Shown here piece after piece: positions 25,073-34,161 of a DNA stretch of 64,000 bases. Under the pieces are notes generated by a model, which worked only from the letters and a program-made list of their open reading frames with translations, was not told the origin of the DNA and made no database searches. This DNA comes from Isoptericola croceus. GTDB lineage: Bacteria; Actinomycetota; Actinomycetes; Actinomycetales; Cellulomonadaceae. Location of the stretch: assembly GCF_029382255.1 (NCBI RefSeq), contig NZ_JARLLG010000004.1, positions 186,001 through 250,000 on the forward strand, in the 5' to 3' direction. Made by a program: the position numbers and the translations under genes. Within the stretch, counting starts at the first letter, position 1, and each line of letters begins with the position of its first letter.

Positions 25073-26347
25073 ATGGAGTATCTGCCTCGGGAGATCGACA
25101 GCGAGCTTGATCGCATGCTCGCAGGTCTGCCGGCGGTAGCAGTCGTCGGGCCCAAGGCCGTCGGGAAGACCGCCACCGCGACGCGCCGTGCGCGGTCGAG
25201 CGTCGATCTGGCCGACGTCGACCGCAGCATGGCCTATCGGGCCGACCCCAGTCTCGTGACCAGGCTCGAGCGTCCCGTCCTGCTCGACGAGTGGCAGGAG
25301 GTCCCACGGGTGTGGGACGTCGTCCGCCGCGCGGTCGACGCCGGTGCCGCCCCAGGGGCCTTCCTGCTGACAGGCTCCGCTTCTCCAGCCACCATGCCGA
25401 TGCACACCGGTGCCGGTCGCATCGTGCAGCTGCGCATGCGTCCCATGTCGTTCGCCGAGCGCGGGTCGTTCCGGTCGGCTGTCTCTCTTGAGGCGCTGCT
25501 CGCCGGGGAGAGCACCGACATCTTCGGCGAGACCGAGGCGACGCTCGAGGACTATGCGGACGAGATCGTCGCATCAGGCTTCCCCGGGATCCGGCACCTC
25601 GACGGCCGGAACCGACGGGACGCGCTGGACACCTATCTGAGACTGGTCGTCGAGCGCGATTTCCCCGAGCTTGGTCGAGAGGTGAGGCGTCCGGGTGCCC
25701 TGCGTGCATGGATGCGTGCGTATGCGGCTGCGACGTCGACGACCGCGTCGTACACGGCTGTCCTGGATGCGGCGACGGCAGGTGAGCCGGACAAGCCCGC
25801 ACGCAGCACGGTCATCGCCTACCGGGAGACCCTCGAGCGGATGTGGCTGTTGGAGGAGGTCCCGGCCTGGGTAGGCGCCGGAAGCGCGCTCTCCGGCCTG
25901 GGTCGTACCCCGAAGCACCACCTCGCCGATCCCGCCCTGGCTGCACGCCTTCTCGGTGTCGGCGCCGCGTCGCTGATCGAGACCGCCCACCCGGACAGCG
26001 TCCCGCTGCCGCGGACTGGATCTCTCTTCGGCGCACTCTTCGAGGACCTCGTCACGCTGTCGGTACGCGTCGTGGCGGACTGCCTCGGTGCCCAGGTCAG
26101 CCACCTGCGAACGCACCGTGGAGAGCATGAGGTCGACCTGATCGTCGAGCGCGACGACGGTCGGGTGCTCGCGATGGAGGTGAAGCTCGCCGCCTCGGTC
26201 ACCGACCGCGACGTCCGGCACCTTCGATGGTTGCGGGAGCGCCTGGGTGACGACCTGATCGACGGCGTCGTCGTGACGACGGGAAGGACCGCGTACCGCC
26301 GGCCCGACGGGATCGCCGTCGTCCCCCTGGCCCTGCTCGGGCGTTGA
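25073..26347 (+). CDS. AAA (AAA_14) / DUF4143 ATP-binding protein
   Basis: 424 residues. The N-terminal P-loop is GPKAVGKTATATRRA, followed by the Walker B-like RPVLLDEWQEVP and LLTGSAS. The C-terminal half is a DUF4143 domain ending in a PD-(D/E)xK-like motif (HEVDLIVERDDGRVLAMEVK). The family is widespread, often strain-variable, and suspected of roles in toxin-antitoxin or DNA transactions; the biochemical role is not established. It is a single-gene unit with repeats in its promoter. No partner antitoxin is visible. Confidence 0.88.
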   Translation: MEYLPREIDSELDRMLAGLPAVAVVGPKAVGKTATATRRARSSVDLADVDRSMAYRADPSLVTRLERPVLLDEWQEVPRVWDVVRRAVDAGAAPGAFLLTGSASPATMPMHTGAGRIVQLRMRPMSFAERGSFRSAVSLEALLAGESTDIFGETEATLEDYADEIVASGFPGIRHLDGRNRRDALDTYLRLVVERDFPELGREVRRPGALRAWMRAYAAATSTTASYTAVLDAATAGEPDKPARSTVIAYRETLERMWLLEEVPAWVGAGSALSGLGRTPKHHLADPALAARLLGVGAASLIETAHPDSVPLPRTGSLFGALFEDLVTLSVRVVADCLGAQVSHLRTHRGEHEVDLIVERDDGRVLAMEVKLAASVTDRDVRHLRWLRERLGDDLIDGVVVTTGRTAYRRPDGIAVVPLALLGR

Positions 26348-26352
26348 GCCGA

Positions 26353-27288
26353 TCAGTGGCCGAGGGCGTGGGGCAGCCAGTCGCTCAGCAGGGCGTTGAC
26401 CTCGCCGGGCGCCTCTTCCGCGAGGTAGTGACCGGCGCCGTCGACCACCTCGAACCGGAAGTCGCGCGCGAGCGCCGCGCCGTCGACGTCGGCGGTCTCC
26501 GTGCGGACGAACCCGTCCGCGGAGCCGTGCAGCTGAAGGACCGGGACCTGGATCGGCCGTCGCAGCGCCGCCAGGAACCGCCGCCCGCTGGGACGGGCCG
26601 CGAACCGCGTCAACCAGCGCAGTGACTCGACGGAGCTGCGCGCGACGAACGGGATGCGCATGACCTCCCGGTACCGGCCCACGATGTCGTGCGCGAACGG
26701 CCGGGCGGCTCCCGCTGCGAGCACGCGGGCCACCTCGTCTCCCACCGTCAGGCGACGTTCGGCCACGGACGGCACCTGGTAGAGCGCGAGCGTCCGGCGC
26801 GCAGCGGGAGTCAGCAGCCGCCGGCCGGGGACGTGCAGCCGCAGCGGGTGGGGCGAGGCGAGCGCTGCCACCCCGGCGGTCACGGCGGGCTGCAGGGCCG
26901 CCATCGCCCACGCCAGCGCGCCGCCGGTGCCGGTACCGACGACGACGGCGCGGTCGTGGCCGAGCGACCGGACGACTCCAGCGACGTCCCGCGTCCGGGT
27001 GGGGATGTCGTGACCGGAAGGCGGCTTGTCGGAGGCACCGACCCCCCGAAGGTCGATCGCCGCGACCCGTACGCCGTCCTCGGCCAGCGCGGTCAGCTGG
27101 TGGCGCCATGCCCACCACATCTCCGGGAACCCGTGCAGGAACAGCACGAGCGGGGCGCGGTCGCCGTTGGTGCGTGCCGGGCCGGCTGTCGCGACGTGGA
27201 AGCGCGAACCGTTGGCGGGGACGAACTCGTGGCGCCACGGCCCGTCCACGAGGGCAGACGTGTAGTCGGTGTCGGGCATGGCGGTCAC
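26353..27288 (-). CDS. Alpha/beta hydrolase (epoxide-hydrolase-like) lacking the nucleophile
   Basis: 311 residues (or 308 from the internal ATG). HGFPEMWWAWRHQLTAL, AIDLRGVGASDKP and DGAGHYLAEEAP follow the epoxide hydrolase/haloalkane dehalogenase pattern. The nucleophile elbow, normally GHDWGG, reads VVGTGTGGAL here, so Gly occupies the Asp/Ser position. The acid/base His (GAGHY) is intact. The protein may be catalytically dead or use another residue. It is convergent with the DUF4143 gene and 17 bp from glnR. Confidence 0.85.
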   Translation of the reverse strand: MTAMPDTDYTSALVDGPWRHEFVPANGSRFHVATAGPARTNGDRAPLVLFLHGFPEMWWAWRHQLTALAEDGVRVAAIDLRGVGASDKPPSGHDIPTRTRDVAGVVRSLGHDRAVVVGTGTGGALAWAMAALQPAVTAGVAALASPHPLRLHVPGRRLLTPAARRTLALYQVPSVAERRLTVGDEVARVLAAGAARPFAHDIVGRYREVMRIPFVARSSVESLRWLTRFAARPSGRRFLAALRRPIQVPVLQLHGSADGFVRTETADVDGAALARDFRFEVVDGAGHYLAEEAPGEVNALLSDWLPHALGH

Positions 27289-27305
27289 GCGCCGAACCTA
27301 CCGGT

Positions 27306-28052
27306 TCAGCCGCCGGAGGACACCCGCGGGGAGCCCTTGGTGCCCGCGCCGGGGTCGTCGCCGTCGTCGGCGAGCGGCTCCTTCGGCGGGTCGAACCGGT
27401 ACCCGACGTTGCGGACGGTGCCGATGAGCTGCTCGTGCTCGGGGCCGAGCTTGGCTCGCAGCCGGCGCACGTGCACGTCGACGGTGCGGGTGCCGCCGTA
27501 GTAGTCGTAGCCCCAGACCTCCTGCAGGAGCTGGGCGCGGGTGAAGACGCGTCCCGGGTGCTGCACGAGGTACTTGAGGAGCTCGAACTCCTTGTAGGTC
27601 AGGTCGATGGGCCGTCCACGCAGCCGGGCGGTGTAACCACCGGCGTCGATCGCCAGCTCGCCCGCGGAGATCTCCTGGGGGGAGTCGTCGGCCGGGCCGT
27701 GCGCGGACTTCTCCACGACGAGCCGCAGCCGTGCCTCGACCTCGGCGGGCGAGGCGTTCTCCAGCAGCAGGTCGTCTGCGCCCCACTCGTGGTTGACCAC
27801 CGTCAGCCCGCCCTCGGTCAGGACGAGCACGAGCGGGACGGTCAGTCCGGTCGCGTGCAGCAGACGGCACGTGGTGCGTGCGGCGACCAGGTCGCGGCGC
27901 GCGTCGAGGAGGACGACGTCCGAGTCAGGGGCGTCCACCAGTGCCGACGGTTCCATCGGCAGCACCCGCACCTTGTGCGAGAGCAGACCGAGTGCGGGCA
28001 GTACCTCGACCGACCCGCCTGTCGCGGGCGTCAGGATCAACAGCTCGGCCAC
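27306..28052 (-). CDS. glnR: GlnR-type nitrogen regulator (OmpR-family, orphan)
   Basis: About 248 residues from the GTG at 28052, preceded by GGAGGAGG. The N-terminal receiver-like domain (TEVLPALGL-type sequence, here [40 protein letters not shown]) matches Streptomyces GlnR closely. The C-terminal winged helix reads [37 protein letters not shown]. GlnR controls ammonium assimilation and nitrogen catabolism genes without classical Asp phosphorylation. It ends with a polar tail. Divergent from a membrane protein gene. Confidence 0.88.
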   Translation of the reverse strand: MAELLILTPATGGSVEVLPALGLLSHKVRVLPMEPSALVDAPDSDVVLLDARRDLVAARTTCRLLHATGLTVPLVLVLTEGGLTVVNHEWGADDLLLENASPAEVEARLRLVVEKSAHGPADDSPQEISAGELAIDAGGYTARLRGRPIDLTYKEFELLKYLVQHPGRVFTRAQLLQEVWGYDYYGGTRTVDVHVRRLRAKLGPEHEQLIGTVRNVGYRFDPPKEPLADDGDDPGAGTKGSPRVSSGG

Positions 28053-28139
28053 GCGCACCTCCTCCCGCCACCGGTGGAGGTAAAGGTACCGCGCTGTGCG
28101 CCGCCGGTCACAACGGGTCGGCATGCGAGACTCTTCGAC

Positions 28140-28874
28140 GTGACCGTGACCACCCGTGCCGTGACGACTGCCGCGCTCGCTGCTCTGGTCGCGGCGGCGG
28201 CGTACCTGGGGCCTCTGTGGACGACCGCTGCTGCCGCCGGGCTCGTGGTGCTCGTGGCGGTCGGCTGGGCGGCGCTGCTGCGTCTTCCCGCCGACGGTGC
28301 GACCGTGCTGGTCGTGCTCCTGGCGGGGCTCGGGGGGGTGGCGGCGACCTGGGCGACCGAGGGCGAGCCCGTGCTGCGCAACGTCCCGCTGGTGATCGCG
28401 ATGTCGTTGGTGCTGGCCTTCGTGGCGCAGATGCTCCGGCGAGGTGGTCGGCCCCGGCTGGTCGAGTCGGTGAGCGGCATGACGGCGGGCATCGTCGTCG
28501 CAGTGTCCGCGACGGGCTGGGTCGCCACGGGCCGCTCGGACGCCGGTGCCGCGCTGGTGCTGACCAGCGCCGTCGCGCTGGCCGTCGCGTCGGCGGTCTC
28601 GGCGCTGCCGATCGCCGGTGGCTGGACCGGGTCGCTGCTGTCCGTGGCCTTCGGTGCGGCAGCGGGTGCGGGGACCGCGTCCGTGGTCCCCGAGGTCGAG
28701 CCGGTGACCGGCCTGATCGCCGGGCTGGTGGCCGGCCTGGTCGCTGCCGCGCTGCGGTTCCTCTTCGAGCGGCAACCGGCGCTGGCGCTCCGGCGGGCGG
28801 GGCTGTCGGCCGCCGCGGTCCCGGTCGTGGTGACGGGGATCCTGGTGTTCGTGGTGGGCCGCGTCGTCCTCTGA
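28140..28874 (+). CDS. Polytopic membrane protein of unknown function
   Basis: About 244 residues from the GTG at 28140. Roughly seven hydrophobic segments are visible, for example [54 protein letters not shown] and [12 protein letters not shown]. There is no enzymatic motif. The first 88 bp upstream form a divergent promoter shared with glnR. Similar genes beside glnR-type regulators are known in actinobacteria but have no function assigned. Confidence 0.75.
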   Translation: MTVTTRAVTTAALAALVAAAAYLGPLWTTAAAAGLVVLVAVGWAALLRLPADGATVLVVLLAGLGGVAATWATEGEPVLRNVPLVIAMSLVLAFVAQMLRRGGRPRLVESVSGMTAGIVVAVSATGWVATGRSDAGAALVLTSAVALAVASAVSALPIAGGWTGSLLSVAFGAAAGAGTASVVPEVEPVTGLIAGLVAGLVAAALRFLFERQPALALRRAGLSAAAVPVVVTGILVFVVGRVVL

Positions 28875-28910
28875 CGCCCGTCCTCGTCGATCGGCACAGG
28901 GCTCGCCGAC

Positions 28911-29573
28911 CTATCCCTCGACCCGGATGGCCTCGCCCGCGAGCTCGATCCGGACGGTCTTGGCCACGAGCACGCCGCCGGCCTCCAGGGCGACGTTCCA
29001 CAGCAGCCCGAACTTCTCGCGCTCGAAGTCGGCCGTGGCGCTGAACCCGAAGATGTGGCGGCCGTAGGGATCCGTGCCGACCCCGCCGAACTCGGCGTCG
29101 AGCGCGATCGGGTGCGTGATGCCGCGGATCGTCAGGTGGCCGTGCAGCACGAACCGGGTGCTCGTGCGGGCTGCCGCCGGGTTCGTCTCGCTGCTGCGCC
29201 CCGGCGTGCGGCCCTTGAGCACCGCCCAGGAGAAGATCGGGTCCGGTGCCGTGTTCCACTCCACCCCGGTGGACCGGAACTCGATCGTGGGGAAGGTCTC
29301 GACGTCGAGGAAGTCCGGGCTCTTGAGGTGCGTGTCGCGGTCGGCGTTGGCCGTCTCGATCGACGCGGTGTCGATCGTCGCCGACACGGTCGAGTCAAGC
29401 GGGTCCTCGGCGACGTGGATGACGGCGGAGCCTGTGCCGAACTGGCCCCGGACGGGGCTCACCATCATGTGCATCGCGAGGAAGCCGATGCGCTGGTGGG
29501 CGATATCGAGCTCGTACGTTCCGGCGGTGGGGACCACGAGGTCGTTCCAGGTGCGGGTGGGGGTGTCGGTCAT
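28911..29573 (-). CDS. YceI-family lipid-binding protein
   Basis: 220 residues from the ATG at 29573, with AGGAGGA just upstream. GTYELDIAHQRIGFLAMHMMVSPVRGQF, DTHLKSPDFLDVETFPTIEF, LTIRGITHPIALD and GFSATADFER are the successive signatures of the YceI lipocalin-like barrel. Members bind isoprenoid or other long lipids. No signal peptide is seen, so this copy is cytosolic. An insertion of about 25 residues (VLKGRTPGRSSETNPAAART) in the middle loop is unusual. Confidence 0.92.
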   Translation of the reverse strand: MTDTPTRTWNDLVVPTAGTYELDIAHQRIGFLAMHMMVSPVRGQFGTGSAVIHVAEDPLDSTVSATIDTASIETANADRDTHLKSPDFLDVETFPTIEFRSTGVEWNTAPDPIFSWAVLKGRTPGRSSETNPAAARTSTRFVLHGHLTIRGITHPIALDAEFGGVGTDPYGRHIFGFSATADFEREKFGLLWNVALEAGGVLVAKTVRIELAGEAIRVEG

Positions 29574-29745
29574 CGCAGGTCCTCCTGGGTACCCTCGGCA
29601 GCCGTCAGGACACCTGAGCAGGCTGGCGGCCGTCCCGTCGCGTGGAGACGCGTACGCTACGGGCGCATCGCAGAGACCACGGTACCGGGAACATCCATGC
29701 AATTGGATCTGTTCCTGTCGAGTATTCTTCAGGAAGGAGGCCCGG

Positions 29746-30204
29746 ATGACCGTGCAGTGGCAGGCGCTCGTCGCGCTCGTCGTGCTGACCGTCGTCGTCG
29801 GGCTCGTCCATCGGAGCCGGCAGGGCCGGCTGCGCCTGCACGGCTCCGTGCTCGCTGTGCCGAACGCCTGGGGCGCAGACCTCGCCGCCCTCGGGACCGC
29901 CCCCGGCGCGCGGGCGACATTCCTGCAGTTCTCCACCGCGGTGTGCACGCCGTGCCGTGCCACGGCCCGGACGCTCGGAGCGCTCGCCGAGGCCGAGGAG
30001 GACGTCGAGCACATCGAGGTCGACGTCGACGAGCACGTCAACCTCGTGCTGCGCGCGGGCGTGCTGCGCGCCCCGACGGTGCTCGTCCTCGACGCCGCGG
30101 GGACGGAGGTGGCCCGCGCCTCGGGAGCCATGACACCCGCTCAGGCGCGTGCCGCGCTCGACGCCGTCACATCCGACTCGCTGCCTTCCGGGAGGAACGC
30201 ATGA
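29746..30204 (+). CDS. Membrane-anchored thioredoxin-like protein
   Basis: 152 residues with a strong AGGAAGGAGG Shine-Dalgarno. An N-terminal helix (ALVALVVLTVVVGLVH) anchors a thioredoxin domain facing outward. The redox motif is Cys-Thr-Pro-Cys in FSTAVCTPCRATAR, and the cis-Pro is in LRAPTVLVLDA. It overlaps the DUF4395 gene by ATGA; the two form a conserved actinobacterial pair likely involved in extracytoplasmic thiol exchange. Confidence 0.9.
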   Translation: MTVQWQALVALVVLTVVVGLVHRSRQGRLRLHGSVLAVPNAWGADLAALGTAPGARATFLQFSTAVCTPCRATARTLGALAEAEEDVEHIEVDVDEHVNLVLRAGVLRAPTVLVLDAAGTEVARASGAMTPAQARAALDAVTSDSLPSGRNA

Positions 30205-30680
30205 CCACGACCGACCGCACCGCCGGGGACGGCGCCCGACCAGAGCCTCCGGCGGGCATCGACCCGCGAGGACCTCGCGTCGGCGCCGGGATCACGGCAG
30301 CGCTGCTCGCTGTCGTCGTCCTCCTCGGGCCGACCACGGCTGCCCTGGTGCTGCTGGCCGTCGTCGCGCTGAGCTTCCTGCCCGGCGCGCTCCGCGGCAC
30401 GCACGCGACGTGGCAGGGCTGGCTGTTCCGCAGGTTCGTCCGCCCACGCCTCGCGCCCCCGGAGCACCTGGAGGACCCGCGCCCGCCGCGGTTCGCCCAG
30501 CTCGTCGGCCTCCTCGTGACCGGCGCGGGCGTCGCGCTCGGCCTGGCCGGTGTCCTGGCGGCCGTGCCGTGGGCGGCCGGCATCGCGTTCCTCGCGACTG
30601 CGCTCAACGCCACCGTCGGCCTCTGCCTCGGGTGCGAGATCTACCTGCTGGGCAGGCGCCTGCAGCGCGCCCGCGCCTGA
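30201..30680 (+). CDS. DUF4395 membrane protein
   Basis: 159 residues with two to four hydrophobic helices and the signature DPRGPRVGAGITAALL near the start. The C-terminal NATVGLCLGCEIYLLGRRL has a Cys-x2-Cys facing the membrane. The CxxC and the fused operon with a thioredoxin-like protein suggest electron transfer to or from the thioredoxin, by analogy with other DUF4395-thioredoxin pairs. Substrate unknown. Confidence 0.9.
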   Translation: MTTTDRTAGDGARPEPPAGIDPRGPRVGAGITAALLAVVVLLGPTTAALVLLAVVALSFLPGALRGTHATWQGWLFRRFVRPRLAPPEHLEDPRPPRFAQLVGLLVTGAGVALGLAGVLAAVPWAAGIAFLATALNATVGLCLGCEIYLLGRRLQRARA

Positions 30681-30683
30681 GCC

Positions 30684-31061
30684 TCAGTAGACGAGCGCCT
30701 GGGCGCCGGGCCGCAGCGACTCCTCGACGAACACCGGGGCGCCCGCGATCCGCACACCCGGCAGCACGTCCTGCGGCCCGATCCCGCGCCGCGCTGCGCA
30801 CTGGGTGCACAGCGTGACGGTGCCCGCCGCGAGGACCGCCTCGAGCAGGTCGGCGGCGGGCGCCGCGTGCTCCAGCTCGAGCTCGGCGGCCCGGCCGGGC
30901 AGCGCGAACCACGCGGACTCACCCGTCAGCCAGAGCGAGACCTCCACGCCTGCCGCCACGGCAGCGGCCGCCACGGTCAGGGCCTGGTTCGTGGCCTCCG
31001 CCCGCTCGGTGCCGGCCGTGGTCTTGACGACGAGGGAACGCTGCGGTGTGGTCTCGGTCAT
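30684..31061 (-). CDS. DsrE-family protein
   Basis: 125 residues from the ATG at 31061. LVVKTTAGTERAEATNQALTVAAAAVAAGVEV-type pattern and the LCTQCAARRGI cysteine pair are DsrE/DsrF-like features linked to sulfur relay or redox. In this actinobacterial group the CxxC pattern is common. Convergent with the DUF4395 gene and divergent from a tiny membrane-protein gene. Exact role unknown. Confidence 0.8.
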   Translation of the reverse strand: MTETTPQRSLVVKTTAGTERAEATNQALTVAAAAVAAGVEVSLWLTGESAWFALPGRAAELELEHAAPAADLLEAVLAAGTVTLCTQCAARRGIGPQDVLPGVRIAGAPVFVEESLRPGAQALVY

Positions 31062-31102
31062 AGCGCCGACCTTAGCCGTGGCGCCGCGGTTAGGATCGAG
31101 GC

Positions 31103-31216
31103 ATGTCGCTCCACGCACTCGAGATCTTCTTCACCAGCCTCCTGGTCGTCACCGTCGGCGTGATCACCTGGTTCGCGGGCTACGTCGTCTACAAGCTGTT
31201 CCACGGTCAGCGCTGA
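31103..31216 (+). CDS. 37-residue single-helix membrane protein
   Basis: A short ORF from ATG at 31103: MSLHALEIFFTSLLVV, then TVGVITWFAGYVVYKLF, ending HGQR. It is almost entirely one transmembrane helix. The stop TGA at 31214-31216 overlaps the nitrobindin ATG at 31216 by one base, and its upstream region fits a promoter for this operon. The conserved overlap suggests it is real. Function unknown; small membrane proteins at this position are seen in related actinobacteria. Confidence 0.65.
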   Translation: MSLHALEIFFTSLLVVTVGVITWFAGYVVYKLFHGQR

Positions 31217-31791
31217 TGCCCTTCGCTTTCCCCGAGGGCCTCGCGCCCGAGGTGTACCCGCTCGCCTGGCTCGTCGGCCGGTGGACGGGTGCGGGCGTCA
31301 TCAAGTACGAGGGCATCGCCGAGACCCCGTTCCGTCAGGAGCTGGTCTTCGACCACGACGGCGGCCCGTACCTGCGCTTCTCCTCGACGCTGCGCGTGCG
31401 CTCCGCCGCGGCGGCGGACGGCGAGACGACCGACGAGACCAGCGAGGGCGACGACGCCTTCGACACCGTCTGGTCCACGGAGACGGGCTACTGGCGCATC
31501 TCCTCCGACCGGCCTGAGGGGGTGCCGGAGGGCAAGCACGCCCTCGAGGTCCTCGTGACCGACGCGTCGGGCCGCCTCTCGTTGTTCCTCGGCCTCGTGG
31601 GTGACGGCCGCGTCGACCTCGCCACCGACTTCGTCGCGCGGACCTCCACCGCTGCCGAGGTCACCGCCGCCAAGCGGCTCTACGGCAACGTCGAGGGCCG
31701 CCTGCTGTGGCTCGAGGAGCTGGCCGCCTTCGGTCACCCGATGGGTTCCTACGCCTCCGGCGAGCTCGACCGCGCCGACAGCCCGTCATGA
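31216..31791 (+). CDS. Nitrobindin-like heme-binding (FABP-like) beta-barrel protein
   Basis: 191 residues. PLAWLVGRWTGAGVIKYEGI at the start, EELAAFGHPMGSYASGEL at the end and the glycine-rich strands between are the THAP4/nitrobindin (DUF1794) pattern. These proteins bind ferric heme and can isomerise peroxynitrite to nitrate. The HP in FGHPMGSY places the proximal His at the C terminus. An acidic insertion of about 20 residues (DGETTDETSEGDD) sits after strand 4. The stop overlaps the YgfZ start by ATGA, a conserved neighbourhood. Confidence 0.88.
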   Translation: MPFAFPEGLAPEVYPLAWLVGRWTGAGVIKYEGIAETPFRQELVFDHDGGPYLRFSSTLRVRSAAAADGETTDETSEGDDAFDTVWSTETGYWRISSDRPEGVPEGKHALEVLVTDASGRLSLFLGLVGDGRVDLATDFVARTSTAAEVTAAKRLYGNVEGRLLWLEELAAFGHPMGSYASGELDRADSPS

Positions 31792-32957
31792 CGTACCGCA
31801 GCCCGCTCCTGGACCGTGCCGGCGCCGTCGCCGCGACCGGCCCGGACGCCGGCATCGCCTGGCACTACGGCGAGCCCGTCGCCGAGCAGCGCGCGCTTGC
31901 CCGCGGCGGCGCCGTCGTCGACCAGTCGCACCTGGGCGTCGTGCGCCTCACCGGGCCGGACCGGCTCTCGTGGCTGCACTCGATCACCTCTCAGGACGTC
32001 GAGCACCTCGCGCCGCGGACTTCGACCGAGCTGTTCGTGCTCTCCCCGCAGGGACGGATCGAGCACGCGCTCGGCGTCGTCGACGACGGCACGTCCACCT
32101 GGCTGATCACCGAGCGTGACCACGTCGATCCGCTCGTCGCGTGGCTGACCCGCATGCGATTCATGATGCGCGTCGAGATCGACGACGTCACCGACGACTA
32201 CGCCGCGCTCGGTGAGCCCGTCGCCGCGGAGGGCGCCGAGGGCGAGCCCGTGACGTGGTGGGACAGCTGGCCGCGCGTCGCCGTCGGCGGCACCCGGTAC
32301 GGCCCGGCGGAGGACCAGCACCCCGGCGCCGACCGGGACTGGCGGCTCGTGCTCGTCCCGCGCACCACGCTCGTCGAGGCCGTCGCCGAGCGGGAGGCCG
32401 CCGGGTGGCGTCTGGCCGGCACGTGGGCGACCGAGGCGCTGCGCGTGGAGGCGTGGCGGCCGCGCCTCGCCCGCGAGGTCGACGACCGCACCGTGCCCCA
32501 CGAGCTGGACTGGCTGCGCACCGCCGTCCACCTGCACAAGGGCTGCTATCGCGGCCAGGAGACCGTCGCGCGCGTGCACAACCTGGGCCGCCCGCCGCGA
32601 CGCCTCGTCATGCTGCACCTCGACGGGTCGCAGCACGTGGTGCCCGACGCCGGTGCGGAGGTCCGCCGTGACGGTGCGGACGGCAAGGTGGTCGGCACGG
32701 TCACCTCGGTGGCCCGCCACCACGAGCTGGGCCCGGTGGCGCTCGCGGTGGTCAAGCGGAGCCTGCCCGACGACGCACCGCTCGTCGTCGTCGGGGCCGT
32801 GGGCGTCGGGGCCGACGCCCAGGAGGTCGTCATCGACGCCACCCTCGAGGCGATCGTCCCCGGCGAGGGTGTCTCGGCCGACCGGCCGGAGGGGCGGGGC
32901 GAGACGTTGCGCGGGCTGACGCCACGCGGTGGCGACGGGGCCCAGAGCCTGCTGTGA
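31788..32957 (+). CDS. YgfZ/GcvT-like folate-binding protein
   Basis: 389 residues. The diagnostic Lys-Gly-Cys-Tyr-x-Gly-Gln-Glu motif reads KGCYRGQE near residue 255. VDQSHLGVVRLTGPDRLSWLHSIT and SPQGRIEHALGV match the tetrahydrofolate-binding T-protein fold. In E. coli YgfZ assists Fe-S cluster enzymes such as MiaB with folate and the Cys of the motif. The ATG overlaps the nitrobindin stop. Confidence 0.93.
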   Translation: MTYRSPLLDRAGAVAATGPDAGIAWHYGEPVAEQRALARGGAVVDQSHLGVVRLTGPDRLSWLHSITSQDVEHLAPRTSTELFVLSPQGRIEHALGVVDDGTSTWLITERDHVDPLVAWLTRMRFMMRVEIDDVTDDYAALGEPVAAEGAEGEPVTWWDSWPRVAVGGTRYGPAEDQHPGADRDWRLVLVPRTTLVEAVAEREAAGWRLAGTWATEALRVEAWRPRLAREVDDRTVPHELDWLRTAVHLHKGCYRGQETVARVHNLGRPPRRLVMLHLDGSQHVVPDAGAEVRRDGADGKVVGTVTSVARHHELGPVALAVVKRSLPDDAPLVVVGAVGVGADAQEVVIDATLEAIVPGEGVSADRPEGRGETLRGLTPRGGDGAQSLL

Positions 32958-32964
32958 TCGTGCG

Positions 32965-34098
32965 GTGAGAACCCCGGACCCGCGCGAGGCGGGTGCCGCC
33001 GCGGGTGCCGCCGTGCGATCCCTGGCTCGCCGGATCCGCCTCCGGCAGGGCTTCTCGCGAGTGCGCTCGGGGTTCTGGCCCGTCGTCCAGGCCTCCCTCG
33101 CCGCGGGTGTCGCCTACCTGCTGGCCCGGCTCGTGCTCGGCCACGAGCAGCCGTTCTTCGCCGCCGTGGCAGCCTGGGTGTGCCTGGGCTTCTCCTTCGA
33201 CCGGGAGCTGCGACGCGTCTCCGAGGTCGCCGTGGGGGTCGCTGTCGGCGTCGGCATCGGTGAGGTCATCGTGGGGCTCATCGGGACCGGCTGGTGGCAG
33301 CTCACCGTCGTGCTGCTGGTCTCGGCGCTGCTCGCCCGGTTCATCGACCGGGGGCCGCTGTTGGTCACCCAGGCCGGGGTGCAGGCCATCGTCGTCGTGG
33401 GCCTGCCTGCGGCCGTCGCGTTCGACGGGGCGTTCGGCCGATGGACGGATGCCGCCGTCGGCGGGCTCGTGGCGCTGGCCGTCACGCTGCTGCTGCCGAG
33501 CGACCCGCTGCGGCGGCTGCGTTCCCTGGCCTACGAGGCCACGACCGAGCTCGCCGAGACGTTGGAGGCCGTCGGGCGCGGGCTGCGGCAGCGGGACATG
33601 GAGGACCTCGGTGCGGCGCTCGTCCGCGGCCGGGCCTCGGAGGCGGTCCTGGCCGACTGGCGGGACACCGCCCGCAAGGCGGAGGAGATCGCGCGGGTCG
33701 GCGTCAACCGCGGGCAGCGTGGCGACATCCACCAGCTCGCCGGGCAGGCGGTGCTGGTGGACCGGGCCATGCGCAGCGTGCGGCTCCTCGCCCGCCGCGC
33801 GCCGACCGTCGTCGGGCCGGACGGGACGTGGCCCGAGGTCGGGGTGCTGGCCGACGAGGTGGAGCGGTTCGCCGGCGGGGTGCGACTGCTGGCCTCCGCC
33901 GTCGGCGGGGGTGGGTCCGTCGAGGATGCCCAGGACCTGCTCGTCGACGTCGCCCGTGCGGCGGACCCGCACGCCGTGGGCGTCGGAGACCTGCGCGTCG
34001 CGTCGCTGGTGGTGCTGCTGCGCTCGCCCGTGGTGGACGCCCTCGAGGCGAGCGGGCTCGACCCCCAGGCCGCGCGGGAGCACCTGCCCGAGCTCTGA
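32965..34098 (+). CDS. FUSC-family (aromatic acid exporter-like) membrane protein
   Basis: About 377 residues from the GTG at 32965. The N-terminal half has paired hydrophobic segments (FWPVVQASLAAGVAYLLARLV, AVGVAVGVGIGEVIVGLIG and neighbours) with the FUSC_2 pattern RVSEVAVGVAVGV. The C-terminal half is a soluble, helical, coiled-coil-like region of about 190 residues. FUSC proteins are related to aromatic acid efflux (AaeB) and often act in cell-envelope stress. Eight bases separate it from ygfZ, so it may be in the same operon. Confidence 0.8.
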   Translation: MRTPDPREAGAAAGAAVRSLARRIRLRQGFSRVRSGFWPVVQASLAAGVAYLLARLVLGHEQPFFAAVAAWVCLGFSFDRELRRVSEVAVGVAVGVGIGEVIVGLIGTGWWQLTVVLLVSALLARFIDRGPLLVTQAGVQAIVVVGLPAAVAFDGAFGRWTDAAVGGLVALAVTLLLPSDPLRRLRSLAYEATTELAETLEAVGRGLRQRDMEDLGAALVRGRASEAVLADWRDTARKAEEIARVGVNRGQRGDIHQLAGQAVLVDRAMRSVRLLARRAPTVVGPDGTWPEVGVLADEVERFAGGVRLLASAVGGGGSVEDAQDLLVDVARAADPHAVGVGDLRVASLVVLLRSPVVDALEASGLDPQAAREHLPEL

Positions 34099-34161
34099 CC
34101 CCCGGGCGCCGAACGAGGCTGGCCTGTTCGGTCGCCGCCCGGGGGTGTACCGTCGCTGGTC

